Assembly (NCBI GenBank): GCA_002343985.1
Contig: DDTB01000026.1
Location: 124,360 to 188,359 of the forward strand
Source: Chitinophagaceae bacterium UBA2375
GTDB lineage: Bacteria > Bacteroidota > Bacteroidia > Chitinophagales > Chitinophagaceae
DNA: 64,000 nt
Reading direction: 5' to 3'
Both the position numbers and the translations under genes were made by a program. Shown here piece after piece: positions 7,576 to 15,966 of the stretch. Positions within the stretch are counted from its first letter, which is position 1; every line of letters begins with the position of its first letter. A model generated the notes under the pieces. It was not told where the DNA came from and made no database searches. It saw only the letters and a program-made list of their open reading frames with translations.

Positions 7576-10215
7576 TCAACTATTCACTTTCATCTCCTCC
7601 GCATCTTCTTTCTCTTTCAATCCCTTGATCAGGTCCAGCGCTTCGGCAACCACATCGCACATGATGGTGATCAGTGAGCCGGGTTTCGCGTTGTTGTACG
7701 CGAACATGATGGCTTCCTTTTCATTGTAAATGATCTCGATGGGTATATCCCTTGTTTTTGTTTCGTTAATGCCTTCCACCAGCAGGTTCACGATTTCTTC
7801 GGCTGTGCGTCCCCGTAAGTTTTTATCCTGGCGGATGATGATCTCGTCGAACGACCTGCCAGAGATGCGCCCAAGTTCTTTAATATCCTCATCCCTTCTG
7901 TCGCCGGTTCCGCTGATAATGCCCACTTTGGGTTCGCCTTCCAGCTTGCTGACAAAATCACATAACAACTCCAGTCCTGCCGGGTTATGCGCGAAATCAA
8001 CCAGGAACCGGAAATGTTTGAACTGGAACATATTGAGCCTGCCCGGTGTTTGCGATGCCGACGGTACAAAAGTTTGAAGGGCCAGCCGGATGTCTTCGAT
8101 GCTGATATCCCTCCAGAAATAGGTGCTCAACACAGCGGGCAAACAGTTCATCACATTGTGCAGTGCTTTTCCGCCGTAAGTCACCGGCACTTCCGTTACC
8201 TTAATCACCCGGATCTTCCAGGTGCCTTTCATGATGCTGATGTACCCGTTTTCGAATACAGCGGCATAACCTCCTTTCTTGCAATGCTCAACAATCCTTG
8301 GGTTAAACTCATCCATGCTGAACAATGCAATATTACATTTCAGGGTCTTTTGCATATTAAACACCAGGTCGTCATCTGCATTCAATATCGCGTAACCATG
8401 CGGGAATACCGTTTCCGGCACAACAGATTTTACCTTGGCCATCTGTTCCATATTGTCGATGCCGCCCAATCCAATATGGTCGGCGCTGATATTGGTGACA
8501 ATGGCCACATCGCAATTTTGAAATGCAAGGCCACTTTTCAGGATACCCCCGCGTGCGCATTCCAATACGGCGAAATCAACTGTAGGGTCTTTTAATACAA
8601 ATTGGGAAGAAACGGGCCCGGTGCAATCACCCTTCATCATCAACTGGTTTTGGATGTACACGCCATCACTGGTGGTGTACCCCACTTTGAAGCCTGCTGT
8701 TTTGGCGATATGCGCGGTCAGCCGGGTAGTAGTGGTTTTGCCATTGGTGCCCGTGATGGCTATGATGGGGATTTTACCCACACTGCCTTTGGGAAAAAGC
8801 ATATCAACCACCGGTTCAGCCACATTGCGCGGCAGTCCGACGGAAGGTTCGATATGCATACGGAAACCCGGGGCCGCGTTCACTTCGAGGATGGCGCCCC
8901 CATTTTCGGTTACGGGTGTCCGTAAGTCGGTGGCCATGATATCAATGCCGCAAATATCGAGCCCGATGATTTTAGCGATGCGTTCGCACATGGTGATATT
9001 GGCGGGGTGCACTTCATCGGTAACATCCGTGCTGGTGCCACCAGTAGACAGGTTGGCGGTGGGTTTCAGCAATACCAGTTCACCGGCAGGTGCAATAGTT
9101 TCAAGTGTATAGCCTTTTTCATCCAGCATCTTTTGTGTAAACTGGTCAACCGTGATTTGCGTCAGCACTTTTTCGTGCCCATATCCCCTGCGCGGATCGC
9201 GGTTGGTTTCATCAATCAGTTGCTGAATGGTTTGCCTTCCGTCTCCTGTAACGGAAGCGGGTGTACGAAGCGCCGCGCAGATAAATTTGTAATTGATCAC
9301 CAGTACCCTGAAATCAAAACCGGTGATATATCTCTCCACAATCACGCTGCGGCTATAATTTTTTGCAGCCTCAAAAGCTTTGACCGCTTGTTCCCAGTTA
9401 ATGATATTGGTAGTATTGCCTTTACCATGGTTGCCATCAATGGGTTTAATCACGATGGGGTAACCAATGCGCCTGACCACGGATTCAAGCCCTTCGAGCG
9501 TGCGCACCACGTCCCCTTTGGGTACGGGTATTTCGGCGGCTCCAAGCAGGTTTTTAGTTTCTTCTTTATCACAGGCGATGTCTACCGCGATATTGCTCGT
9601 GGTGCTGGCAATGGTCGCGCGGATGCGCTTTTGGTGTACGCCGTAGCCTAATTGCACCAGGGATTGTTTATTTAGCCTGATATACGGGATACCCCTGCGG
9701 GCCGCTTCTTCCACGATGCAGCCTGTGCTGGGCCCAAGCCGGGTGTCTTCACGTATTTCCCGGAGTTTCTGGATGTCTTCGTCGAGGTTATATGGTTCAT
9801 CGAAAATCAAAGCATGCGCAATATTTACAGCAGCTTTGGCGGCATATACGCCAGCATCTTCTTCCATATAACTGAATACCACATAGTATTCCCCTTCCTT
9901 GCCCGTGCTTCGGGTACGGCCAAAGCCGGTATCCATGCCGGCCAGTGTTTGTATTTCGAGGGCGATATGCTCGATGACATGGCCCATCCATGTACCTTCG
10001 TCTACGCGTTGAAAAAAACCGCCCCTTTCGCCCACACTGCAGCGGTGTTCCACGAGTGATGGCAGCAGGGATTCCAGCCGGCCCCGGAACCCGGGTATGG
10101 CATTGGTGGGCATTTGTTCTTTTTCCTCCAGGTCGAGTTTCATCTGGATCAACTTGGTGCGGCGGACGCTCCAGTAATTCGGGCCTTTTAAGACTTTGAT
10201 TTCAATAATCTTCAT
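7576..10215 (-). CDS. cphA: Cyanophycin synthetase
   Basis: Makes cyanophycin, the nitrogen-storage polymer with a poly-aspartate backbone and arginine side chains, by two ATP-dependent ligations in the cytoplasm. 879 residues, the usual CphA length (about 870-900). Domains: N-terminal domain at about 1-160; ATP-grasp domain at about 165-485 (VIKPIDGNHGKGN, EVNAAPGFRMH), which adds Asp; Mur-ligase-like domain from about 490 (ITGTNGKTTTTRL P-loop), which adds Arg. Start ATG 10215. Divergent from cyanophycinase with 246 bases between, so polymer synthesis and breakdown are paired. Confidence 0.95.
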   Translation of the reverse strand: MKIIEIKVLKGPNYWSVRRTKLIQMKLDLEEKEQMPTNAIPGFRGRLESLLPSLVEHRCSVGERGGFFQRVDEGTWMGHVIEHIALEIQTLAGMDTGFGRTRSTGKEGEYYVVFSYMEEDAGVYAAKAAVNIAHALIFDEPYNLDEDIQKLREIREDTRLGPSTGCIVEEAARRGIPYIRLNKQSLVQLGYGVHQKRIRATIASTTSNIAVDIACDKEETKNLLGAAEIPVPKGDVVRTLEGLESVVRRIGYPIVIKPIDGNHGKGNTTNIINWEQAVKAFEAAKNYSRSVIVERYITGFDFRVLVINYKFICAALRTPASVTGDGRQTIQQLIDETNRDPRRGYGHEKVLTQITVDQFTQKMLDEKGYTLETIAPAGELVLLKPTANLSTGGTSTDVTDEVHPANITMCERIAKIIGLDICGIDIMATDLRTPVTENGGAILEVNAAPGFRMHIEPSVGLPRNVAEPVVDMLFPKGSVGKIPIIAITGTNGKTTTTRLTAHIAKTAGFKVGYTTSDGVYIQNQLMMKGDCTGPVSSQFVLKDPTVDFAVLECARGGILKSGLAFQNCDVAIVTNISADHIGLGGIDNMEQMAKVKSVVPETVFPHGYAILNADDDLVFNMQKTLKCNIALFSMDEFNPRIVEHCKKGGYAAVFENGYISIMKGTWKIRVIKVTEVPVTYGGKALHNVMNCLPAVLSTYFWRDISIEDIRLALQTFVPSASQTPGRLNMFQFKHFRFLVDFAHNPAGLELLCDFVSKLEGEPKVGIISGTGDRRDEDIKELGRISGRSFDEIIIRQDKNLRGRTAEEIVNLLVEGINETKTRDIPIEIIYNEKEAIMFAYNNAKPGSLITIMCDVVAEALDLIKGLKEKEDAEEMKVNS

Positions 10216-10431
10216 AAACGGTTATCTGCGGTGAATATATTTATATATGCATGAATACAGTGACCCTGTATGCGGGGCCTGTTGGTTATGATCGAAGGAT
10301 TTTTGGAAGCCGGGCAAGTAAATTAATCAAATGATCTTGATCCACAAAATAGGAGTTGACATGAATGGTCTGCATGCGATAAATCCACATACCTGTAAAA
10401 GATCCGGGGGCATTGGCCTGATGATTTCCCC

Positions 10432-10439
10432 TATTTTTG
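10432..10439 (+). promoter_or_regulatory. TAnnTTTG -7 element for cphB
   Basis: TATTTTTG, 22 bases before the cphB start codon. No matching element was found for cphA in the same intergenic region. Confidence 0.55.
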
Positions 10440-10461
10440 CAGCTACGCAAAAGAAAAACAC

Positions 10462-11358
10462 ATGGGATCCGTCAAAGGAAAACTGATCGCCATCGGTGGC
10501 GCCGAAGACAAGGGCACCGATCTTGAAACCGGCCAAATCCACCGCAACAACCTCAACTTTTTCGAACTGGGCATCCTCCGCAGGATTGTAGAAGAAACGG
10601 GCGGAAAGTCGTCTCGCATTGAAGTGGTGACTACCGCCAGCATGATACCGCATGAAGTGGGAGACAATTACCTCAGCGCTTTTGGTAAAATAGGTTGCAA
10701 TAATGTGGGCGTGATGCATATCCGCAACCGCGCCGATGCCGCGCATGAAGCGTATATCGAGCGCATACAGGCTTGCGATGCCCTGATGTTCAGCGGTGGC
10801 AACCAGATGCGGCTCACCAGCACATTTGGCGGCACCCGGTTTTTGGATATCCTCATGGACAGGTACCGCAATGAGGATGGTTTTGTGGTGGCGGGTACAT
10901 CCGCCGGCGCTATGGCGATGAGCAATACCATGATTTATGAAGGCAATGCCACCCGCGCCCATTTGAAAGGTGAGGTGAAGATCACCACGGGACTGGGGTT
11001 CATGAATGACGTTATTTTTGATTCACATTTTGAAAAGCGGGGCCGTTTCGGAAGGCTCGCCCAGGCAGTGGCCAGCAACCCATCATGCATTGGCATCGGG
11101 CTTGGCGAAGACACCGGCATGCTGATAACGGAAGGCAACCAGATGGAAGCCATAGGCAGCGGACTGGTTATGATTATTGATGGCCATGATATCCGCCACA
11201 GCAATATTGCAGACATCCCCGACGGTAACCCGATCTCCATGGAAAACCTCAAAGTGCATTTCTGCGAGAAGGGCAATGGGTACAAGGTGCGTGAAAGGAT
11301 TTTCATGCCTGAAGTGCAGACAGGCTCGGTGGTGAAAAAGCAGGTGGATGTAGAATAA
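10462..11358 (+). CDS. cphB: Cyanophycinase
   Basis: Serine peptidase of family S51 that cuts cyanophycin into beta-Asp-Arg dipeptides. 298 residues; glutamine-amidotransferase-like fold with GGAEDK near the N-terminus, FSGGNQ at about 110-114, and the nucleophile Ser147 in GTSAGAM. No clear signal peptide, so an intracellular enzyme is expected. Divergent from cphA. The dipeptide product could be split by the isoaspartyl peptidase encoded at 46592-47542. Confidence 0.95.
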   Translation: MGSVKGKLIAIGGAEDKGTDLETGQIHRNNLNFFELGILRRIVEETGGKSSRIEVVTTASMIPHEVGDNYLSAFGKIGCNNVGVMHIRNRADAAHEAYIERIQACDALMFSGGNQMRLTSTFGGTRFLDILMDRYRNEDGFVVAGTSAGAMAMSNTMIYEGNATRAHLKGEVKITTGLGFMNDVIFDSHFEKRGRFGRLAQAVASNPSCIGIGLGEDTGMLITEGNQMEAIGSGLVMIIDGHDIRHSNIADIPDGNPISMENLKVHFCEKGNGYKVRERIFMPEVQTGSVVKKQVDVE

Positions 11359-11439
11359 TGGTGCAGTTTTTTTTAATTATTTTTTTCAACCTATTAAACC
11401 TTTCGTAGATTGAACGGTCAAACCCCAAAACGACCGTTT

Positions 11440-12636
11440 ATGAGGCAAATACCAGTGGTCATGTCACTGTTGGTTTTCAGTGTATTACTGGCCATCAGTT
11501 GTTCCAAATCAGATCCCGCGACCATTGAGCCGGATCCTTATGCGGCCATACGGGCTACTTTCGGCGCCAATATTGACCCCAACAACCTCGAAAATTATTC
11601 CGGGCAGGTTCGTCCGGCTTATATCATCCGCGACAATGGAGGGGCAAACCCCATTACAAATGCCAAAGCCACATTGGGCCGGGTGTTGTTTTACGACAAG
11701 CGCCTCAGCATCAACAATACCATTTCCTGCGCCAGTTGCCATAAGCAGGCATTCGCTTTCAGTGATACGGCCAAAGTTAGTTTGGGTGTTGAAGGCGGCA
11801 TCACTGCCCGTCATTCCATGAGGCTGATCAATGCCCGTTTTAGTGCGGAAACAAGATTTTTCTGGGATGAAAGGGCTGCCAGCCTGGAACAACAAACCAC
11901 CAGGCCGATCCAGGACCATGCCGAAATGGGTTTTAGCGCGCAGGGTGGAAGGCCCGGACTGGATTCGCTTTTGCGAAAACTCGCGGCAGTGGATTATTAC
12001 CAGGAATTGTTCCGGTTTGTGTATGGCGATGTGGCTGTGACTGAACAACGCCTGCAGGAATGTTTGTCGCAGTTTGTTCGCAGCATACAATCTTTTGATA
12101 CAAAATTTGACGCGGGCCGTGCCTTGGTGGCCAATGACCCGCAACCTTTTCCAAATTTCTCGCCCGAAGAAAACCAGGGTAAACAGTTGTTCCTCGCGCC
12201 TCCGCAGTTTGGGCCTAACGGTGTACGGACCGGTGGCGGCGCCGGTTGCGCCGGTTGCCACCGTCCGCCGGAATTTGATATTGACCCGAACTCCCGAAAT
12301 AACGGCATCATCGGCACAGCATCCGGTGTGGGCAACGATATCGCGGTGACACGTTCGCCAACATTAAGGGATATCGTGCGCTTTGACGGTGTCATCAACG
12401 GGCCGCTCATGCATACAGGCGTGATCCCCGATTTGCGAGCAGCCATCGCCCATTACAACAATAATATCAACATCAATCCCATCAATACTAATTTAGACCC
12501 GAGGCTTACGCCAGGGGGCAATCCCCAGCGCCTGAACCTGACGGCCAATGAGATCAATAATATGCTGGCTTTTCTGAGGACGCTATCCGGAACAAATGTG
12601 TACAACGACAGGAAATGGAGCGATCCGTTCAGGTAA
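11440..12636 (+). CDS. Di-haem cytochrome c peroxidase family lipoprotein (MauG/CcpA-like)
   Basis: Periplasmic c-type di-haem protein, probably reducing peroxide or oxidising a partner. Start chosen at ATG 11440 (398 residues), giving a lipoprotein signal ending LLAIS-Cys21; an upstream TTG at 11410 would only add a hydrophilic tail. Two haem sites are visible: CASCH at residues 97-101 and CAGCH at 270-274, as in the family. The N-terminal haem domain contains LGRVLFYDKRLS and the segment FFWDERA that follows it in these proteins. Apparently single-gene, ended by a strong terminator at 12665. The physiological substrate is unknown. Confidence 0.9.
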   Translation: MRQIPVVMSLLVFSVLLAISCSKSDPATIEPDPYAAIRATFGANIDPNNLENYSGQVRPAYIIRDNGGANPITNAKATLGRVLFYDKRLSINNTISCASCHKQAFAFSDTAKVSLGVEGGITARHSMRLINARFSAETRFFWDERAASLEQQTTRPIQDHAEMGFSAQGGRPGLDSLLRKLAAVDYYQELFRFVYGDVAVTEQRLQECLSQFVRSIQSFDTKFDAGRALVANDPQPFPNFSPEENQGKQLFLAPPQFGPNGVRTGGGAGCAGCHRPPEFDIDPNSRNNGIIGTASGVGNDIAVTRSPTLRDIVRFDGVINGPLMHTGVIPDLRAAIAHYNNNININPINTNLDPRLTPGGNPQRLNLTANEINNMLAFLRTLSGTNVYNDRKWSDPFR

Positions 12637-12664
12637 GCGTTTTGATCAAATAAATTTCTTTCAA

Positions 12665-12694
12665 GCCACGTATTTATTTACGTGGCTTTTTTTG
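12665..12694 (+). terminator. Rho-independent terminator after the peroxidase gene
   Basis: GCCACGTA (12665-12672) pairs perfectly with TACGTGGC, followed by seven T residues. It starts 29 bases after the peroxidase stop codon. Confidence 0.9.
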
Positions 12695-12855
12695 TAGTAA
12701 CAGACTGAGGTAATATCCTGTCTGGTGGCAGCATGCAGGTAGTTACATGCAATGCGCGAATCCTGATTTCATGAATTCTGATTTTTTTCAACTAACTTTT
12801 GCCTGGTTTAGGACCTTTGTAGTCTTCATTATTTACCGGTAAAAATATCTAGGCA

Positions 12856-13290
12856 ATGGTTATTCGTTCTGAGCGCGATGAAGTGTTGGAGATCATCCAT
12901 AAATTATTCTGGTACACCGATCAGCGGTCATGGGATTTATTGCAGGCCGAAGTGTTTTCAGACCTGGTATTTATGGATATGTCGTCGATGCAGGGGCCTT
13001 CCGAAGAAATGAGGGCCGCGGACATTTGTAAAATATGGGAATCAGATTTTGCAGGCATTGACGTAGTGCACCATGCAAGTTCAAACCACTTGGTGGACAT
13101 CCAGGATCATACGGCTACAGTGTTGTTGTATGGTACTGCCACTCATTACAAGGCGTCGGCTGCAAATGGCCAGACACGCCAGTTTACAGGTACTTACGAT
13201 ATCCGCTTGATGAAACATGGATTCGGCTGGCGCATCTATGAATTTACTTTCCGCCTGCAGTTTCAAACCGGGAATCTTTCCCTGGTATAA
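12856..13290 (+). CDS. NTF2-like (SnoaL-type) family protein
   Basis: A 144-residue protein of the cone-shaped NTF2-like fold: N-terminal helices (EVLEIIHKLFWYTDQR), the 'DLVFMDMSS' segment, and C-terminal strands ending GWRIYEFTFRLQF. Bacterial members include hydrolases, isomerases and non-catalytic binding proteins, so no reaction can be assigned. No signal peptide. It stands alone between the peroxidase terminator and the convergent tyrS, whose stop codon is five bases away. Confidence 0.7.
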   Translation: MVIRSERDEVLEIIHKLFWYTDQRSWDLLQAEVFSDLVFMDMSSMQGPSEEMRAADICKIWESDFAGIDVVHHASSNHLVDIQDHTATVLLYGTATHYKASAANGQTRQFTGTYDIRLMKHGFGWRIYEFTFRLQFQTGNLSLV

Positions 13291-13295
13291 ACATC

Positions 13296-14576
13296 TTACT
13301 CTACAATCAACAGGTAGTAATTTTTCTTTCCTTTCTGCACCAACAGGTATTTGCCATGCAGAAGCATCGAAGCGTCCATAAAGGTTGACGGCTGTTCGAT
13401 TTTTTTCCGGTTGATGCTGAGCCCTCCGTTTTGTATCATTTTTCTCGCTTCGCCTTTGCTTGGGAATACAGCCGTGTCGGCCAGGAGGCTGACCAGGTCA
13501 ACGCCGGCATGATATGTGTTTGCCGGGAATCGGGCGGTAACAATGCCTTCGATGGCATTCAAATCGGCTTCCGTCATCTCTTCAATGGGCGTGGCTTGCG
13601 CACTGAATAATTTATGCGTGGTTTCGATGGCTTTCTCTAATTCTTCCTGTCCGTGCACAAACCTGGTGAGCTCTTCCGCCAGTTTTTTTTGCAATGCCCT
13701 TGCAGAAGGTTTGGCGCGTTGTTCCTGTATCAATTGTTCAATCTCCTGGCGTGTCAGGAATGTGAAAATGCGTATCCAGCCTTCGGCATCAGAATCGGAT
13801 GCATTCAGCCAAAATTGATAAAACTGGTAAGGGCTTGTCTTTTCCGGATCGAGCCAAATATTTCCTTTTTCGGTTTTACCGAATTTGCCGCCATCGGCTT
13901 TTCGGATGAGCGGACAGGTGAATGCAAAAGCCTCGCCGCCCGATTTGCGCCGGATCAGTTCGGTGCCGGTTACGATATTTCCCCATTGGTCGCTGCCACC
14001 CATTTGCAGTTTGCAGTTTTTATGCTGGTGCAGCCAGTAAAAATCGTAGCCCTGTATCAGTTGGTATGTAAATTCGGTAAAGGACATGCCGTTTTCCGAT
14101 TCCAGTCTTTTTTTCACGGAATCCTTCGCCATCATATAATTCACCGTGATATGTTTTCCGGCATCGCGGATGAAATCAAGGAATCCGATACCTGCGAACC
14201 AGTCGTAATTATTGACCAGTTCGGCGGCGTTGGGCAGGGAAGGGTCAAAGTCAAGGTATTTTTCCAATTGCCTGCGGATACCTGCCACATTTTTATTCAG
14301 CACATCCACGCTCAACAGGTTCCTTTCTTCGCTGCGGCCTGTTGGGTCGCCGATCATGCCCGTGGCGCCACCCACCAGCGCGATGGGTTTATGCCCCGCC
14401 CTTTGCAGGTGCACGAGCAGGAGTATAGGTACGAGGCTACCGATATGCAGGCTGTCGGCCGTGGGGTCGAAGCCTACGTAGCCGCTGGTCAGTTCCTTGT
14501 TTAACTGTTCTTCCGTTCCGGGCATGATATCCTGGATCATCCCCCTCCATTGCAATTCCTGTATCAAATTGTTCAT
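13296..14576 (-). CDS. tyrS: Tyrosine-tRNA ligase
   Basis: Charges tRNA-Tyr with tyrosine in the cytoplasm. 426 residues from ATG 14576 (start chosen because the TyrRS N-terminal pattern begins MNNLIQELQWRG; an ATG at 14609 adds only 11 unlike residues). Class I motifs: HIGS at residues 44-47 (HIGH) and KFGKT at 231-235 (KMSKS). Tyrosine-pocket elements include YVGFDPTADSLH and QLIQGYDFYWL. A C-terminal S4 RNA-binding domain starts at about residue 360 (GEARKMIQNGGLSIN). A tRNA-Tyr gene lies in the tRNA cluster at 29584. Confidence 0.97.
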   Translation of the reverse strand: MNNLIQELQWRGMIQDIMPGTEEQLNKELTSGYVGFDPTADSLHIGSLVPILLLVHLQRAGHKPIALVGGATGMIGDPTGRSEERNLLSVDVLNKNVAGIRRQLEKYLDFDPSLPNAAELVNNYDWFAGIGFLDFIRDAGKHITVNYMMAKDSVKKRLESENGMSFTEFTYQLIQGYDFYWLHQHKNCKLQMGGSDQWGNIVTGTELIRRKSGGEAFAFTCPLIRKADGGKFGKTEKGNIWLDPEKTSPYQFYQFWLNASDSDAEGWIRIFTFLTRQEIEQLIQEQRAKPSARALQKKLAEELTRFVHGQEELEKAIETTHKLFSAQATPIEEMTEADLNAIEGIVTARFPANTYHAGVDLVSLLADTAVFPSKGEARKMIQNGGLSINRKKIEQPSTFMDASMLLHGKYLLVQKGKKNYYLLIVE

Positions 14577-14748
14577 AATATTCCGTTCCGCGTATGCGGC
14601 CGGCTGCAAAAATGGGCAAAAAAAAGGAGAAATGATGCCAATCCATCATGGTGGACATGCACGAAGCAGCTAAATTTCTGTGGAAGGGCTCATGGTAATT
14701 ATGGTGGAATTCCCTGTACCGGATGGCTTTCGCATGCCTGTTTCGTTG

Positions 14749-14756
14749 TACATTTG
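14749..14756 (+). promoter_or_regulatory. Possible TAnnTTTG -7 element for the porV/porU-like pair
   Basis: TACATTTG matches the consensus but is about 105 bases from the start codon, so the leader would be fairly long. It is the only match found in the 274-base gap between tyrS and this operon. Confidence 0.35.
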
Positions 14757-14862
14757 AAAAGAATGGGCCTGTTATCGGAGGGTTGGCACAATTTAGACCG
14801 GTTTCGGGCGTTTTCCACTGTTGGTTCCTGTGACTAACAGGACCGAATAGATGCAATATTAT

Positions 14863-15966
14863 ATGAAACGTTACCAGCTTGTATCCCTATGGGTATTATT
14901 GTGTCCGTTGCTGACCATGGGACAGTTCCGGAAATACTCAAACGAATTTTTAAATATCGGCGCCGGTGCCCGCGGTTTGGCCATGGGAAGCGCGCAAGTG
15001 GCTTCCGTATCTGATGCCACGGCCGGATATTGGAACCCTGCGGGTTTGGTGGGGGTGAAGGATCATCCATCCGTCAGTGTTATGCATGCCGAATATTTTG
15101 CCGGCATTGCCAAATATGATTACGCCTCGATAGCCTTGCCGGTGCAGGATAACCAGCGAACACTGGGCTTTTCAATCCTGCGTTTCGCAGTTGATGATAT
15201 CCCCAACACATTATTCCTGGTGGAACCTGATGGAAGCATCAATTATAATAATATCCAGACCTTTTCATCGGCCGACTACGCATTTTTATTTTCCTATGCG
15301 CAACACCTGAAGCAAACAGAAAAAAAGAGCATCAGCATTGGCGCCAATGCCAAGGTGATTTACCGTAAGGTGGGAAAATTTGCCACGGCCTGGGGTTTTG
15401 GCCTCGATGCGGGTATTCAAATGAAGGGCGATAAATGGAGGCTGGGTGTGATGGCCCGCGACATTAGCACAACCTTCAATGCCTGGTCGTTTAAATTCAC
15501 CGAAAGGGAGAAAGAAGTGTTATACCTCACCAATAACGATATTCCTGTTCGCTCTACGGAACTGACCGCGCCCCGGCTCGTGTTGGGCGGGGCATATTCT
15601 TTTGACCTGGGCAAGCAACTCAAACTCATGGCCGAAGCCAATGCCAGCCTCACATTTGACGGAAAGCGCAACACGGTGATCAGTTCAGACCCCATGAGCG
15701 TGGACCCCAACCTGGGCCTGGAAGCTTCATTCCGCGACCAGTTTTTCATTCGTGCGGGCATCACCAATTTTCAAAGGGCGCTGGCCGATGAAGATACCCT
15801 GAACCAGAAAAAAGTGTGGATATACCAGCCCAGCCTGGGCGCGGGTTTCCGCATCAACAACGTGACGCTTGATTACGCGTTTTCAAACCTCGCGAATCAG
15901 CAAAACCCATTATACACACATGTATTTTCTCTGAGAATAAATTTTATCCGGAAAAATGACAACTAA
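14863..15966 (+). CDS. PorV/PorQ family outer-membrane protein (PorV2-like)
   Basis: Outer-membrane beta-barrel of the FadL-like PorV/PorQ family, which in type IX secretion shuttles or holds secreted proteins at the surface. Start at ATG 14863 gives a signal peptide ending TMGQ; ATG 14851 would add four residues. About 367 residues. The family N-terminus is clear: NIGAGARGLAMGSAQVA, SDATAGYWNPAGL. It overlaps the next gene, a C25 sortase-like protease, by 11 bases, so the two are translated together; such pairs are known in Bacteroidota as PorV2/PorU2. Role inferred from the family. Confidence 0.85.
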   Translation: MKRYQLVSLWVLLCPLLTMGQFRKYSNEFLNIGAGARGLAMGSAQVASVSDATAGYWNPAGLVGVKDHPSVSVMHAEYFAGIAKYDYASIALPVQDNQRTLGFSILRFAVDDIPNTLFLVEPDGSINYNNIQTFSSADYAFLFSYAQHLKQTEKKSISIGANAKVIYRKVGKFATAWGFGLDAGIQMKGDKWRLGVMARDISTTFNAWSFKFTEREKEVLYLTNNDIPVRSTELTAPRLVLGGAYSFDLGKQLKLMAEANASLTFDGKRNTVISSDPMSVDPNLGLEASFRDQFFIRAGITNFQRALADEDTLNQKKVWIYQPSLGAGFRINNVTLDYAFSNLANQQNPLYTHVFSLRINFIRKNDN

